Of a stretch of 63,788 nucleotides of DNA, positions 32,060 through 40,204 are shown piece after piece (position 1 is the first letter of the stretch; the number at the start of each line of letters is the position of its first letter). The translations under genes were made by a program, and so were the position numbers. Below the pieces are notes generated by a model. It was not told where the DNA came from. It searched no databases and worked only from the letters and a program-made list of their open reading frames with translations. The DNA is from Thermoanaerobaculia bacterium. Lineage in GTDB: Bacteria > Acidobacteriota > Thermoanaerobaculia > Multivoradales > Multivoraceae. The stretch covers positions 1 through 63,788 of the forward strand of contig JAJEBV010000013.1 in NCBI GenBank assembly GCA_022822365.1. Direction: 5' to 3'.

Positions 32060-33013
32060 ATGCGCAGCTACCTCGTGCGCCGACTGCTGCAGGCGGTGCC
32101 CGTTCTCCTCCTCGTCACGTTCCTCGTGTTCGCGCTGATGCTCGCGATCCCGGGCGACCCGGCGCGCGCCTTCATCGGCCCCGGCGAGGTGCTCGACGAA
32201 GAGCAGTTGCAGCTGATCCGGGAGCGCCACAACCTCGACGAGCCGGTGATCGTCCAGTACCTGATCTGGCTCGGCAACGTCCTGCAGGGCGACTTCGGCC
32301 GCTCCACGCAGAACATGCGCCCGGTGGCGGAGGAGCTCGGCGGCCGCGCTCTCGTGACCCTGCAGTTCGGCCTCGCTGCCTGGATTCTGGCGGTTCTGAT
32401 CGGAGTGCCCGCGGGCATCGCCTCCGCGGTCTATCGCGGCAAGCCGATCGACTACGCGGCGACGGTGATCTCGATCGGCGGGGTCGCGATCCCGAACTTC
32501 TGGCTCGGCATCATGGCGATCCTGCTCTTCGGCGTGGGCCTCGGCTGGCTGCCGAGCCAGGGCTACGTGAGCCTCTTCGACAATCCGCTCCAGAGCCTGC
32601 GTCACATGATCCTGCCGGCGTTCGCTCTCGGCGTGACGAGCTGCGCGCTGATCATGCGGCAGAGCCGCTCGGCGATGCTCGAGGTGCTCGCCCAGGACTA
32701 CCTGCGGACCTCGCGCGCCCGCGGTTCGAGGGAGCGGACGGTGATCTGGTCGCACGCGCTGCGCAACGCCCTGCTGCCGGTGATCACGATTCTCGGCCTG
32801 CAGACCGGCCGCATCTTCGCCGGGGCGATCGTGATCGAGACCCTGTTCGGCATCCCCGGCACCGGCCAGTACATCGTGCAGGCGATCTTCGCCCGCGACT
32901 TCCTCGTCGTGCAGGCGGCGGTGCTGCTGATGGCCGTCGCCGTGCTGGCCGCGAATCTCATCACCGACGTCGCCTGCGCCTGGCTCGACCCGAGGATCAA
33001 GTTCGGTGGCTAG
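32060..33013 (+). CDS. ABC permease, DppB/OppB type
   Basis: The 317-residue membrane protein starts MRSYLVRRLLQAVPVLLLVT, the standard first helix of DppB-like permeases. It contains GDPARAF early, the long periplasmic loop, and the cytoplasmic EAA loop DYLRTSRARGSRERTVIWSH then ALRNALLPVIT, which docks on the ATPase. It forms the import channel with the DppC-type protein, whose gene overlaps it by 8 bases. It follows the binding-protein gene by 11 bases. Confidence 0.93.
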   Translation: MRSYLVRRLLQAVPVLLLVTFLVFALMLAIPGDPARAFIGPGEVLDEEQLQLIRERHNLDEPVIVQYLIWLGNVLQGDFGRSTQNMRPVAEELGGRALVTLQFGLAAWILAVLIGVPAGIASAVYRGKPIDYAATVISIGGVAIPNFWLGIMAILLFGVGLGWLPSQGYVSLFDNPLQSLRHMILPAFALGVTSCALIMRQSRSAMLEVLAQDYLRTSRARGSRERTVIWSHALRNALLPVITILGLQTGRIFAGAIVIETLFGIPGTGQYIVQAIFARDFLVVQAAVLLMAVAVLAANLITDVACAWLDPRIKFGG

Positions 33014-33878
33014 CACTACAACGACCGGCAGCCACCCGACCGTCGAGCTGCTGCGCAAACTCGCCGGCGTCCCCCAGGCGCTCGCCGGCCTCGTCGTGCT
33101 GGCCCTGATCGCCGCCGCTGCGGTGCTGTCGCCCTGGATCGTCCCGGTCGACGCCGAGGAGATGGACTTCGACAACCTGCTCTCGGGACCCAGCGCCGCG
33201 CACTGGCTCGGGTCCGACCAGATGGGCCGCGACACGCTGGCAAGGCTGATCGTCGGCGCCCGGATCGCGCTTTCGGTGAGCCTCGGCGCGGTCGGCCTGG
33301 GCGTGCTGCTGGGCGTGCCTCTCGGCCTGCTCTCCGTCTACTTCCGCGGCCGTGTCGACGACGTGCTGATGCGGCTCATGGACGCCCTGGTCACGTTTCC
33401 CAGCCTGCTGATCGCCGTCGGCCTGGCGGCCGCGCTCGGCGGTTCGCTGCAGACGGTGATCATCGCCATCGGCATCGCCAACGTGCCCTGGATGGCGAGG
33501 ATCATCCGCAGCCAGGGCCTGTCCATCCGCGAGCGTGACTTCGTCAAGGCCGCCGAGAGCATCGGCCTCAGCCACGGCCGCATCATCCTGCGCCACATCC
33601 TGCCCAACTGCATCGCCCCGGTCATCGTCCAGAGCACCCTCAGCATGGGCTACGCCGTTCTCACCGAAGCCGCCCTCGGCTTCGTCGGCGTCGGCATCCA
33701 GCCGCCGACGCCCACCTGGGGCAACATGCTCCAGCAGGCCTTCCCGATGCTCGAGCAGCAGCCGCTGCTGTCGATCGTCCCGGGCGTGGCGATCTTCCTG
33801 CTGGTGCTGTCGTTCAACTGTGTGGGGGACGCGCTGCGGGATCTGCTGGACCCGCGGTTGCGGGGGGTGATTCACTGA
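33006..33878 (+). CDS. ABC permease, DppC/OppC type
   Basis: This 290-residue protein has the N-terminal helix and HWLGSDQMGRDTLARLIVGA motif of DppC-like permeases, and the EAA loop DFVKAAESIGLSHGRIILRH then ILPNCIAP. It pairs with the DppB-type permease. The start is GTG 33006, overlapping the upstream gene by 8 bases. The usual DppD and DppF ATPase genes do not follow; the next 150 bases are non-coding and then the defence island starts on the other strand. The ATPases must be encoded elsewhere or were lost when the island arrived. Confidence 0.93.
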   Translation: MASTTTTGSHPTVELLRKLAGVPQALAGLVVLALIAAAAVLSPWIVPVDAEEMDFDNLLSGPSAAHWLGSDQMGRDTLARLIVGARIALSVSLGAVGLGVLLGVPLGLLSVYFRGRVDDVLMRLMDALVTFPSLLIAVGLAAALGGSLQTVIIAIGIANVPWMARIIRSQGLSIRERDFVKAAESIGLSHGRIILRHILPNCIAPVIVQSTLSMGYAVLTEAALGFVGVGIQPPTPTWGNMLQQAFPMLEQQPLLSIVPGVAIFLLVLSFNCVGDALRDLLDPRLRGVIH

Positions 33879-34028
33879 CGCGGGTTCCAGTGATCGCGAA
33901 AGAGGGACCGCGAAAGGGGATCACGACGTGATTTGCCGGTGGCCTCACGGTAGTCTTCTGGCAAAGGTGCCTCTGCGGGCAGGGACCGCCTACGCTCACG
34001 CTCTTTCCGCAGGCTCAGGGGGCCCTCT

Positions 34029-35435
34029 TCAGGAGGGCGGGTCAACGCTCACCGGCTCGTCCCGCTCCTCCAAGAAGCCGCAAAGGTGTTCCACCTTGGA
34101 TAACAGCTCATCGAAGGTCATGACGACGACGTCCTTCGAGTTGTGGCGGAACATCTCGAAAGATCTGACGCGGTCGGCCTCCGTCGGCATAGACCCGGCC
34201 AACAGATACGTCTGCACATGATGGGCCTCTACCCGAAGTGACGGGTTGAGGTGCTTGAACTGAGCGATGCCTTGTTCGAACCTGCTCTTCTGGTCGAGCG
34301 CTTGGTTCATGGCCCCAACGAGATCGGCCGACGGGGTGTACACTCCCTTCCTGTACTCAGCCTTGTTGAGGAGCTTCAGCTTGGGCGTCTTGATCTCGAC
34401 GAGCGCAGCGTTGTTCGTCAACGAGTGCTTCGCCAGGAAATCCGTGATCGCGTTTCCGCTCCCATCGACTCTCGTTCCGCCTACCGAAGCTTGGCCCGAG
34501 ATACTGACGAACGGGCGGCCGAAGACGAGTGACAACACGAATGGGTTCTTCTGCAGGAACTGCTGCCACGTCGGTTCGTCGTGATTCGCGTTCATCATCT
34601 CTTGCAGATGCCCGAGTAGGTCTCTGGCCCGCGCGGCAGCGATCTCCGATGCCAGTGTGTCCATGGTCGCCGGTTCGCGCTCGAGGATCCATCTGGCGTT
34701 CTGTGCCAGTGCCTGGCAGAGCTCGAGCTGTTCGGCCGGGGACAGGAGCCTCTCGTCGCTGCCAAGGGCCGTAAGGGCTTTTCGAAGTGGAGACCTGCCG
34801 TACTTCAGCGGTCGAGTCGGAACACCGAGTACCTCGGCTAAGGCGTTGTACGTGGACGTTGCGATGACCTCGTTGGCGGCCAAGCGTGTCGTGTTGTTGA
34901 TGCGGTTGATCTCCCGGCAGAGAGCCTGCATGTCACCTTCGGAGATGATGAAGGTCCTTCTACTTGCGTCGTATCCGGTCTCGCGAATGTGGGAGATCAG
35001 GATGGCCTTGGCGTCGGTGAGATCCTCTATTGCATGCGCGATCGCCCGGTACCTCTGCGTGAATCCCAAACCGAACTGGGGATTCTTCACGCAGTAGGAC
35101 GGCAGGTCCTCGAGGAGGGCGATGACGTCGGTTGGCGAGGAAGGAAGGCGCTCGGAGAGATCTGAGAACGAGATTCGTCCGACGTTGGCGTACTTGGGTG
35201 TAGTCGCCTTGTCGGGTCTGACGAGGTTGGCCGTGGGGAACGTGTTGAGCAGGCAGTTGGCCTCGTCGATTTGGAGCAAGCGGACTGGCACGAGGTCGTC
35301 CGCCGAGCTACGGGAGCTTTCTCCAGAACGGGTCAGCGAGAGAAAGTGCACGTCGACCGTACTTGGGCTTACGCGCTCGAGTTTCAGATGATCGAGCAGA
35401 GCCGGGTACGGTAGGGGGCCGTCAGGAAGAACCAC
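34029..35435 (-). CDS. sduA: Shedu-type anti-phage nuclease (DUF4263)
   Basis: The 468-residue protein has a C-terminal PD-(D/E)XK domain of the Shedu family. It reads WQQFLQKNPFVLSLVFGRPF, the acidic ITDFLAKH, then ALVEIKTPKLKLL with the ExK pair near residue 346, followed by YRKGVYTPSADLVGAMNQAL. Single-gene Shedu systems protect bacteria from phages by cutting DNA. The N-terminal ~250 residues hold no motif I recognise and are probably the sensing part. GTG 35435 is preferred; this overlaps the upstream endonuclease-like gene by 14 bases, so it is the last gene of a methyltransferase/endonuclease/Shedu operon, an unusual setting. Confidence 0.85.
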   Translation of the reverse strand: MVLPDGPLPYPALLDHLKLERVSPSTVDVHFLSLTRSGESSRSSADDLVPVRLLQIDEANCLLNTFPTANLVRPDKATTPKYANVGRISFSDLSERLPSSPTDVIALLEDLPSYCVKNPQFGLGFTQRYRAIAHAIEDLTDAKAILISHIRETGYDASRRTFIISEGDMQALCREINRINNTTRLAANEVIATSTYNALAEVLGVPTRPLKYGRSPLRKALTALGSDERLLSPAEQLELCQALAQNARWILEREPATMDTLASEIAAARARDLLGHLQEMMNANHDEPTWQQFLQKNPFVLSLVFGRPFVSISGQASVGGTRVDGSGNAITDFLAKHSLTNNAALVEIKTPKLKLLNKAEYRKGVYTPSADLVGAMNQALDQKSRFEQGIAQFKHLNPSLRVEAHHVQTYLLAGSMPTEADRVRSFEMFRHNSKDVVVMTFDELLSKVEHLCGFLEERDEPVSVDPPS

Positions 35436-36027
35436 TCTGCGGGCCGCCCTTGTCGTTTCTGGCGGGATCGGAGACGGGAGGAGAGGAGGCGATCGGCTCG
35501 TTCTGGCCAGTCCATTCGTACTCCGCCTCGCCGTCGACCACACGTAGCAGCAACGTGGCGTGCTCGCGCACCCAGCCGGCGCTTACCTGTTTGCGGAAGC
35601 GTTGATCAGTTGGCTTTGAGTATGGCTGCTTGGCTTCCCACTCAGCGAAGTGGCCGTCCAGTTGGTCCCCGCCGCAATACCAGACTTCGACGGATTGCAG
35701 TTCGTTGCCGTACCAGACGAAGGCATGACCGGATCGCCGGTCCGCTTCCAGCTTCTTCTGCCAAGAGTTCCGGTGATACTGGTACTCGAACGAGTTGCCG
35801 GAGACCGCAGACTTGACTTCTACGTCGCCGAGGTCGGGACCCTCGCGGCTGGCCACGCCCTGCTGTCTCAGGAGAATGGAGGTGAAGACCTCCCAGTCTT
35901 CGGACATCACCATCCGCGGCTTCAGGCCTCGGTCCCTGAACAGCCGGAGACGGCCCCGGTACGGGCCATACATGTAGGCGTGGAAGTAGATCAGCGCCGC
36001 ACGGACGTCGAGCGTGTCGGGCAGCAT
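35422..36027 (-). CDS. Putative PD-(D/E)XK restriction endonuclease
   Basis: This 201-residue protein contains GPDLGDVEVKSAVSGNSFEY near residue 65, an acidic D...ExK arrangement typical of type II restriction enzymes, after the helix DWEVFTSILLRQQGV. I do not recognise the specificity family. Its start is 12 bases after the end of the cytosine methyltransferase gene on the same strand, and the Shedu gene overlaps its 3' end. The location makes a cognate restriction enzyme for that methyltransferase the natural inference. The alternative is an accessory subunit for the Shedu protein. The region has clearly lower GC content than the transporters at 30-33 kb. Confidence 0.6.
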   Translation of the reverse strand: MLPDTLDVRAALIYFHAYMYGPYRGRLRLFRDRGLKPRMVMSEDWEVFTSILLRQQGVASREGPDLGDVEVKSAVSGNSFEYQYHRNSWQKKLEADRRSGHAFVWYGNELQSVEVWYCGGDQLDGHFAEWEAKQPYSKPTDQRFRKQVSAGWVREHATLLLRVVDGEAEYEWTGQNEPIASSPPVSDPARNDKGGPQSGSS

Positions 36028-36039
36028 TATCGGGACGAG

Positions 36040-37344
36040 TTACTTGAAGAGCGGCTGTTGCTGCTCGTCACGGCCGGTTGTCGAGGGCGCGTAGGGGTAC
36101 TGGGCCGCCACGGTTTCGTCGAAGGAACCTGGCGTACTAGGCACCGCCCTACAGTCAGGGCCGAAGGCATGCTGCACGAGCCACCGGACCGCCTGCACGC
36201 ACACTGCATCGCCGAATCCCAGTCGCGCCTGCCGGTCGTTGACTTCGATTGGGAAGGAGTCGGCACCCTGCAAGCGCGCGTACTCTCGTCCGGTAAGCGG
36301 CCGGATCCGAGGCGTTCCGCTACGGCAGTCGACGAGGAACTGGACGCTGCTGCCGCCCTGAGGGGTTCTGAGGCACCCCGCCAGGCGATCGGGCCTGAGT
36401 TCGCCCACCGTTCGGCCGTGCCGTCGACGGCGATACATCGTTGCAACGCCGTCACGTTCGCCGGCGAGGAGTTGAGTCACGCGGCGACGATTCGGTGAGG
36501 CCATCTCGGCGACCAGACTGGCAACGCGGTCTTCGGGCCACCACCGGGCGTCATCCGGTGGGAGTTTCTCGAGGACAGAAACGAGAGTGCTGGGCGTCTC
36601 GGCGGGCGGTGCCGGGAGCGGCAGATCGACCAAGGGCAAGTCCGGATGGGCCGCCTCGAAGCGCCGTACCGCAGCGGGACGCAGCCTCGATGGCTGAGCG
36701 TCAGACCGCTGCCACGGACCTTCCTGTTCGCGTTGTCGTGCTGCCACGAACAGTCGAGGGCGGCTCTGGGGCCGGAACCAACGCGCGTCGACGAACAGAA
36801 CGTCGATCACGTAGTCGACCGCGGCCAGACGGCGGCAGACGTCGGCCAGGTCCGCACCGCCCCTCGACGTGAGGAAGCCCGTCACGTTCTCCAGTAGCAC
36901 GGCCGCCGGTGGCCTGCGCTGTATGCACAGGGCGGTCACGATGTCCAGGAACGGCCAGATCGTCCCCGAGTGCTGGCCAGCCAGCCCGGCGCGGTTCCCA
37001 GCAAGGGAGAGATCGATGCATGGGAAGGACGCGGTAACGAGGTCCAGACCCTGCGGCAGGTCGCCGACGCCTAGGTCGTGAATGTCGCCCAGGAGAAAGT
37101 GCTCGTCGCCGAACCGCTGCCGGTACATCTCCTCCTTGCGCGGCGCGATGTCGTTGGCGAAGACGCACTGCCAGCCAAGCGGCTCTATCGCTTCACGGAC
37201 CAAGCCGATGCCGGCGAAGAACTCCGCGAAGCGCCCCCCTCCTGGACGACCGGCTTGCTGGTCTAGTGCGGTCCCGGTGGCTGGGGCGGCGCGCGCAGAG
37301 CTGCTGGCAGTCCTCTCAGACCTTTGTCGCGAGGTCTCGAACAA
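36040..37344 (-). CDS. DNA (cytosine-5) methyltransferase
   Basis: The 434-residue enzyme carries the ordered m5C motifs: I FAEFFAGIGLVREA (~40), IV ASFPCIDLSLAG with the catalytic Cys, VI LLENVTGF, VIII QSRPRLFVAA, IX RPLTGREYARLQGADSFPI and X GFGDAVCVQAV. It transfers a methyl group from S-adenosylmethionine to cytosine C5 in a specific sequence; the target domain (between VIII and IX) is not one I can read. A low-complexity N-terminal ~35 residues may be a misjudged start. It heads an operon with a putative endonuclease and Shedu gene, and vsr is divergent, fitting a restriction-modification locus. Confidence 0.93.
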   Translation of the reverse strand: MFETSRQRSERTASSSARAAPATGTALDQQAGRPGGGRFAEFFAGIGLVREAIEPLGWQCVFANDIAPRKEEMYRQRFGDEHFLLGDIHDLGVGDLPQGLDLVTASFPCIDLSLAGNRAGLAGQHSGTIWPFLDIVTALCIQRRPPAAVLLENVTGFLTSRGGADLADVCRRLAAVDYVIDVLFVDARWFRPQSRPRLFVAARQREQEGPWQRSDAQPSRLRPAAVRRFEAAHPDLPLVDLPLPAPPAETPSTLVSVLEKLPPDDARWWPEDRVASLVAEMASPNRRRVTQLLAGERDGVATMYRRRRHGRTVGELRPDRLAGCLRTPQGGSSVQFLVDCRSGTPRIRPLTGREYARLQGADSFPIEVNDRQARLGFGDAVCVQAVRWLVQHAFGPDCRAVPSTPGSFDETVAAQYPYAPSTTGRDEQQQPLFK

Positions 37345-37411
37345 GGCCGTATCTGCTCCTGGAGGTGGGTCGGATCCTCAGCAGGCCCGACCTGGTTGAT
37401 GCACCAACGAC

Positions 37412-37437
37412 TATACAGCAGCCGACACGGCTGTCGG
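37412..37437. promoter_or_regulatory. Possible promoter and hairpin in the methyltransferase-vsr gap
   Basis: The 166-base divergent gap contains TATACA (37412-37417), a possible -10 for vsr, and just after it CCGACA-CGGC-TGTCGG (37422-37437), a 6-bp inverted repeat. Such a site could be bound by the methyltransferase itself or another regulator. Weak evidence. Confidence 0.25.
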
Positions 37438-37510
37438 GTCGGTTGGAGGCGATGCGCTAGCCTCCGTGCTTCTCCAAGATCACCCGCGGCTCGGCCTGCA
37501 CGAGGAGAGA

Positions 37511-37960
37511 GTGCCGGACACCTTCGACAGCGCGACTCGGTCGCGCATCATGGCGAGAGTTCAGAGTCGGAACACCGGACCGGAGTTGGTCCTGCGCCGC
37601 GCGCTCCATGCCCGCGGCCTGCGGTACAAGCTCCACGACTCTGCACTTCCCGGCCGACCTGACCTCGTCTTCCCTCGATTCGGGGCGGTTTGCTTCGTGC
37701 ATGGCTGCTTCTGGCATCGCCACGACGGCTGTCCGCGTGCAACGACGCCGGCGACCAACCGAGCGTATTGGGAGCGGAAGTTCGAGGCCAACGTCCGTCG
37801 CGACAGGAATCACCGTGTGGCGTTGCTCGGGGCCGGCTGGCGCGTCGGAGTCATCTGGGAATGCGCGCTACGCCCCAAGGAGCGCTCGGAGAAGGTAGCG
37901 GCCAAAGTAGAGCGCTGGCTCAAGGGTCAGAGTCAGGAGTTCGTTACCACCCGCCAATAG
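37511..37960 (+). CDS. vsr: Very short patch repair endonuclease
   Basis: This 149-residue protein reads RSRIMARVQSRNTGPELVLR, LPGRPDLVFPRFGAVCFVHG and CFWHRHDGCPRATTPATN, all hallmark Vsr segments with the catalytic Asp in GRPDLVF and the His/Cys metal region in HGCFWH. Vsr nicks DNA at T:G mismatches made when 5-methylcytosine deaminates, so repair restores the site. It is expected next to m5C methyltransferases, and here it is divergent from one. Start GTG 37511 matches the family's usual length. Confidence 0.95.
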   Translation: MPDTFDSATRSRIMARVQSRNTGPELVLRRALHARGLRYKLHDSALPGRPDLVFPRFGAVCFVHGCFWHRHDGCPRATTPATNRAYWERKFEANVRRDRNHRVALLGAGWRVGVIWECALRPKERSEKVAAKVERWLKGQSQEFVTTRQ

Positions 37961-38085
37961 ACTTCCTCCCGGCGACGTGTCTTGCAGCGAGACAGGGCGG
38001 CCAATCGGCCGCGGGATCGCCGCCGGCCGCTCCCACGGGTCCACGCGACTAAGGGATCGATCTCAGCCAGATTCAAGGTCGGGTC

Positions 38086-39861
38086 TCAGCCTGCGAGGAC
38101 TGTGTCTAGCGTCGCATGGCCTCTCTCAGAAAGGATGCAAGCGAAGCAGCGCGCTCTTGTGAGGGAAACCTGCAGGAGACGTCTAGTCTCCATGTAGGGT
38201 GGTGTGTGATCTCTTCCCCGAAAGGTCCGGTGCTGATCTTCCACGAGAAGCACCGAGTCGTACTCGCGGGCCTTGAGTTGGTGCATCGTCATGACGCTGA
38301 TGTGGGCTTTCTCCCGGTGATTATCCTGTAGCTGGTCTCGCAACATCACCTCCTCTAGGGCACCCTCAGCACCCTCATACGTGCCACTCTTCCTCCAGAG
38401 AGCGGCCAACTTCTCCTCGATCGCCGATCCTCGGCGTAGGAGGCGCAAGTAGCGCGCGTGCCCTCCCGTTCGCCTGACTTCGTCCGCATCGGCGCATTCA
38501 AACACTCGCCGCACGGAGAGCCAGTCCTCCCTAGGAGAACCAACGAATCCCATCTCATCGATTTCCTCGAATACGCCTAGCAGCGACCTCACACACTTCG
38601 TGCTGGGTGTTACGCCGCTGCGGGCACTAGCTGCCCATCTGGCTAGTCGGTCCGATGTTGCGATGCCTGTTTTCGTTCCCGCAGCCCGCATCACGGCCCC
38701 GACTCTCTCCAGGGTTCCAGCGAGTCTCTCTGGCCGAGAAACAGCCGGCGATGCCATGACGAACGCCACGACGCGAGCGGCCAAGGCAATTTGCGCTTGG
38801 TCGAACATCACGTCGTGGCGAATTGGGTGCTGTGTGTTTCCCCGGATTCTCAGACTTTTTCCTAGCGAATCGGAAATGCGACGCACCATGCTACGGCTCC
38901 GGGCCGCCACAGCGACGGACACTTCACTGCTGGTGGCTCGTTCGACAGTCTCCCTCCACGTCTCTATGAGTGCAAAGCGTAGACCAGCGTCGAACCGCCC
39001 GGGCGAAAAGTGCTTGGTCCGAATGTCTCCTGGTAGAGCGACCTGCGTGTCTGGTGAGAGAAGACTACGAGCGTATCCTGCGATGCCGGTCGCCGGGCTT
39101 CGCTTGTTCTCGTCGCGGAAGTCAAACACGACCGCGTCGAGAGTTGTGGCGAAGTCTGGCAGGCGTGTCGAGCGAACGCCCCTTCTCCACGCGTAGATTC
39201 GCTGTTCGGGGTCCCCGAGGGCGATGATTTCGGAGGCCCCAGCCAGCGCTTTGACTAGGCGCCACTGATCTTCGTCCGTATCTTGAAACTCGTCAACGAG
39301 GATCAGGGGGTGCGCGTACGTGAAACACTGCCGTAGCATGCGTGATCGCTCGAGGAGTTCGGCTGCACGAGGAGCAAACTGATCGTAGGTGACGCGACCT
39401 TCGTCGACGAAGAGGCGATCTTCTTCCGCTCTCCAGTCCGATGCGCTCCGTCCGGCCCGGAGTACAGCAGCGTCGTGGGCACCAATCACCGTGAGCCTCC
39501 GCTGTGACGACAGCAGGTAGCCGTGGGAGCTGAGGATTGTCCACGCGAACGAGTGGTAGGTCTTGATTTCAACTCGGCGCGCCACGTCGGCGCGGAGAAT
39601 GCTCACGCCTGCCTCCAGTATTCGACGCGTGGCAGCGTTTGAGAAGCTGAGAAAGAGAACCGACTGCTCCGACCTCAGGAGTTCGAGAGCTGCACGCCGG
39701 GCCTTAAGCAATCCAAGGGTCGTCTTTCCTGAGCCGGGACCTCCGATGATCGACATGTGACCCCTGCCAGTTAGGACGGCTCGCCGTTTGTCGCAGAGCT
39801 CAAACTGGGCCTCGGGGTCGTCCATGGTCGGGTTGGAGAGAGTGAGGGTGTCGCGGCGCAA
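38086..39861 (-). CDS. UvrD/Rep-like helicase, GajB-like
   Basis: The 591-residue superfamily 1 helicase has Walker A GGPGSGKTT (~41), motif Ia LFLSFSNAA, motif II LVDEFQDTDEDQW, motif III GDPEQRIYAWRRG, motif V VMTMHQLKAREYDSVLLVED and motif VI LLQVSLTRAR. It begins 8 bases after the C-terminal remnant of an OLD-type ATPase/TOPRIM gene on the same strand. That pair is the composition of Gabija, where GajA nicks DNA and GajB is activated by the ends to deplete nucleotides. The helicase itself looks intact. Confidence 0.82.
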   Translation of the reverse strand: MRRDTLTLSNPTMDDPEAQFELCDKRRAVLTGRGHMSIIGGPGSGKTTLGLLKARRAALELLRSEQSVLFLSFSNAATRRILEAGVSILRADVARRVEIKTYHSFAWTILSSHGYLLSSQRRLTVIGAHDAAVLRAGRSASDWRAEEDRLFVDEGRVTYDQFAPRAAELLERSRMLRQCFTYAHPLILVDEFQDTDEDQWRLVKALAGASEIIALGDPEQRIYAWRRGVRSTRLPDFATTLDAVVFDFRDENKRSPATGIAGYARSLLSPDTQVALPGDIRTKHFSPGRFDAGLRFALIETWRETVERATSSEVSVAVAARSRSMVRRISDSLGKSLRIRGNTQHPIRHDVMFDQAQIALAARVVAFVMASPAVSRPERLAGTLERVGAVMRAAGTKTGIATSDRLARWAASARSGVTPSTKCVRSLLGVFEEIDEMGFVGSPREDWLSVRRVFECADADEVRRTGGHARYLRLLRRGSAIEEKLAALWRKSGTYEGAEGALEEVMLRDQLQDNHREKAHISVMTMHQLKAREYDSVLLVEDQHRTFRGRDHTPPYMETRRLLQVSLTRARCFACILSERGHATLDTVLAG

Positions 39862-39869
39862 CGGAACCG

Positions 39870-40204
39870 CTAGTCGCCCTGACTGCCGCGGAGGTCGTTC
39901 GGGAAGTCGTGGCTAATGCGCGTTAAAGCGTTCGTGATGGGGCTTGGCAAGTCCGCCGGTGAACAGAGCTCCACAAGTCGCCGCGCGTAGCTCGACCCTT
40001 TTCTCGTCTTCAAGACTCGTCTGCAGAGCCGACGGACGTCGTCGTCGCTGTGGCTCGGGGAGTACTCAAAGCGCTCTGGAGTTTGCGCGTTGTGCGGATA
40101 ATCGCTCCACTCGGTTGCTTCGGACAGGAAGCGACGCACGACATCGATTGTGATTTCATCTGCGAGAAGGTACTCGAGCCCGCTCTGATTCGAGTTGCCA
40201 GGCC
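39870..40204 (-). pseudogene. C-terminal part of the GajA-like protein, out of frame
   Basis: The minus strand encodes SNQSGLEYLLADEITIDVVR, followed by ~85 residues (LCRRVLKTRKGSSYARRLVE, ISHDFPNDL) before a stop at 39870. This continues the GajA-like TOPRIM protein in a frame shifted by one base relative to the main gene. It has no start of its own and ends 8 bases before the helicase gene. Joined, the protein would have about 594 residues, close to the length known for GajA. Confidence 0.6.

Noticed and set aside
33879..34028. Gap before the defence island searched for an attachment site or tRNA
   Set aside because: Only a short imperfect repeat (GCGAAAG twice) is visible; no tRNA-like fold, integrase or matching direct repeat at the far end of the island was found.
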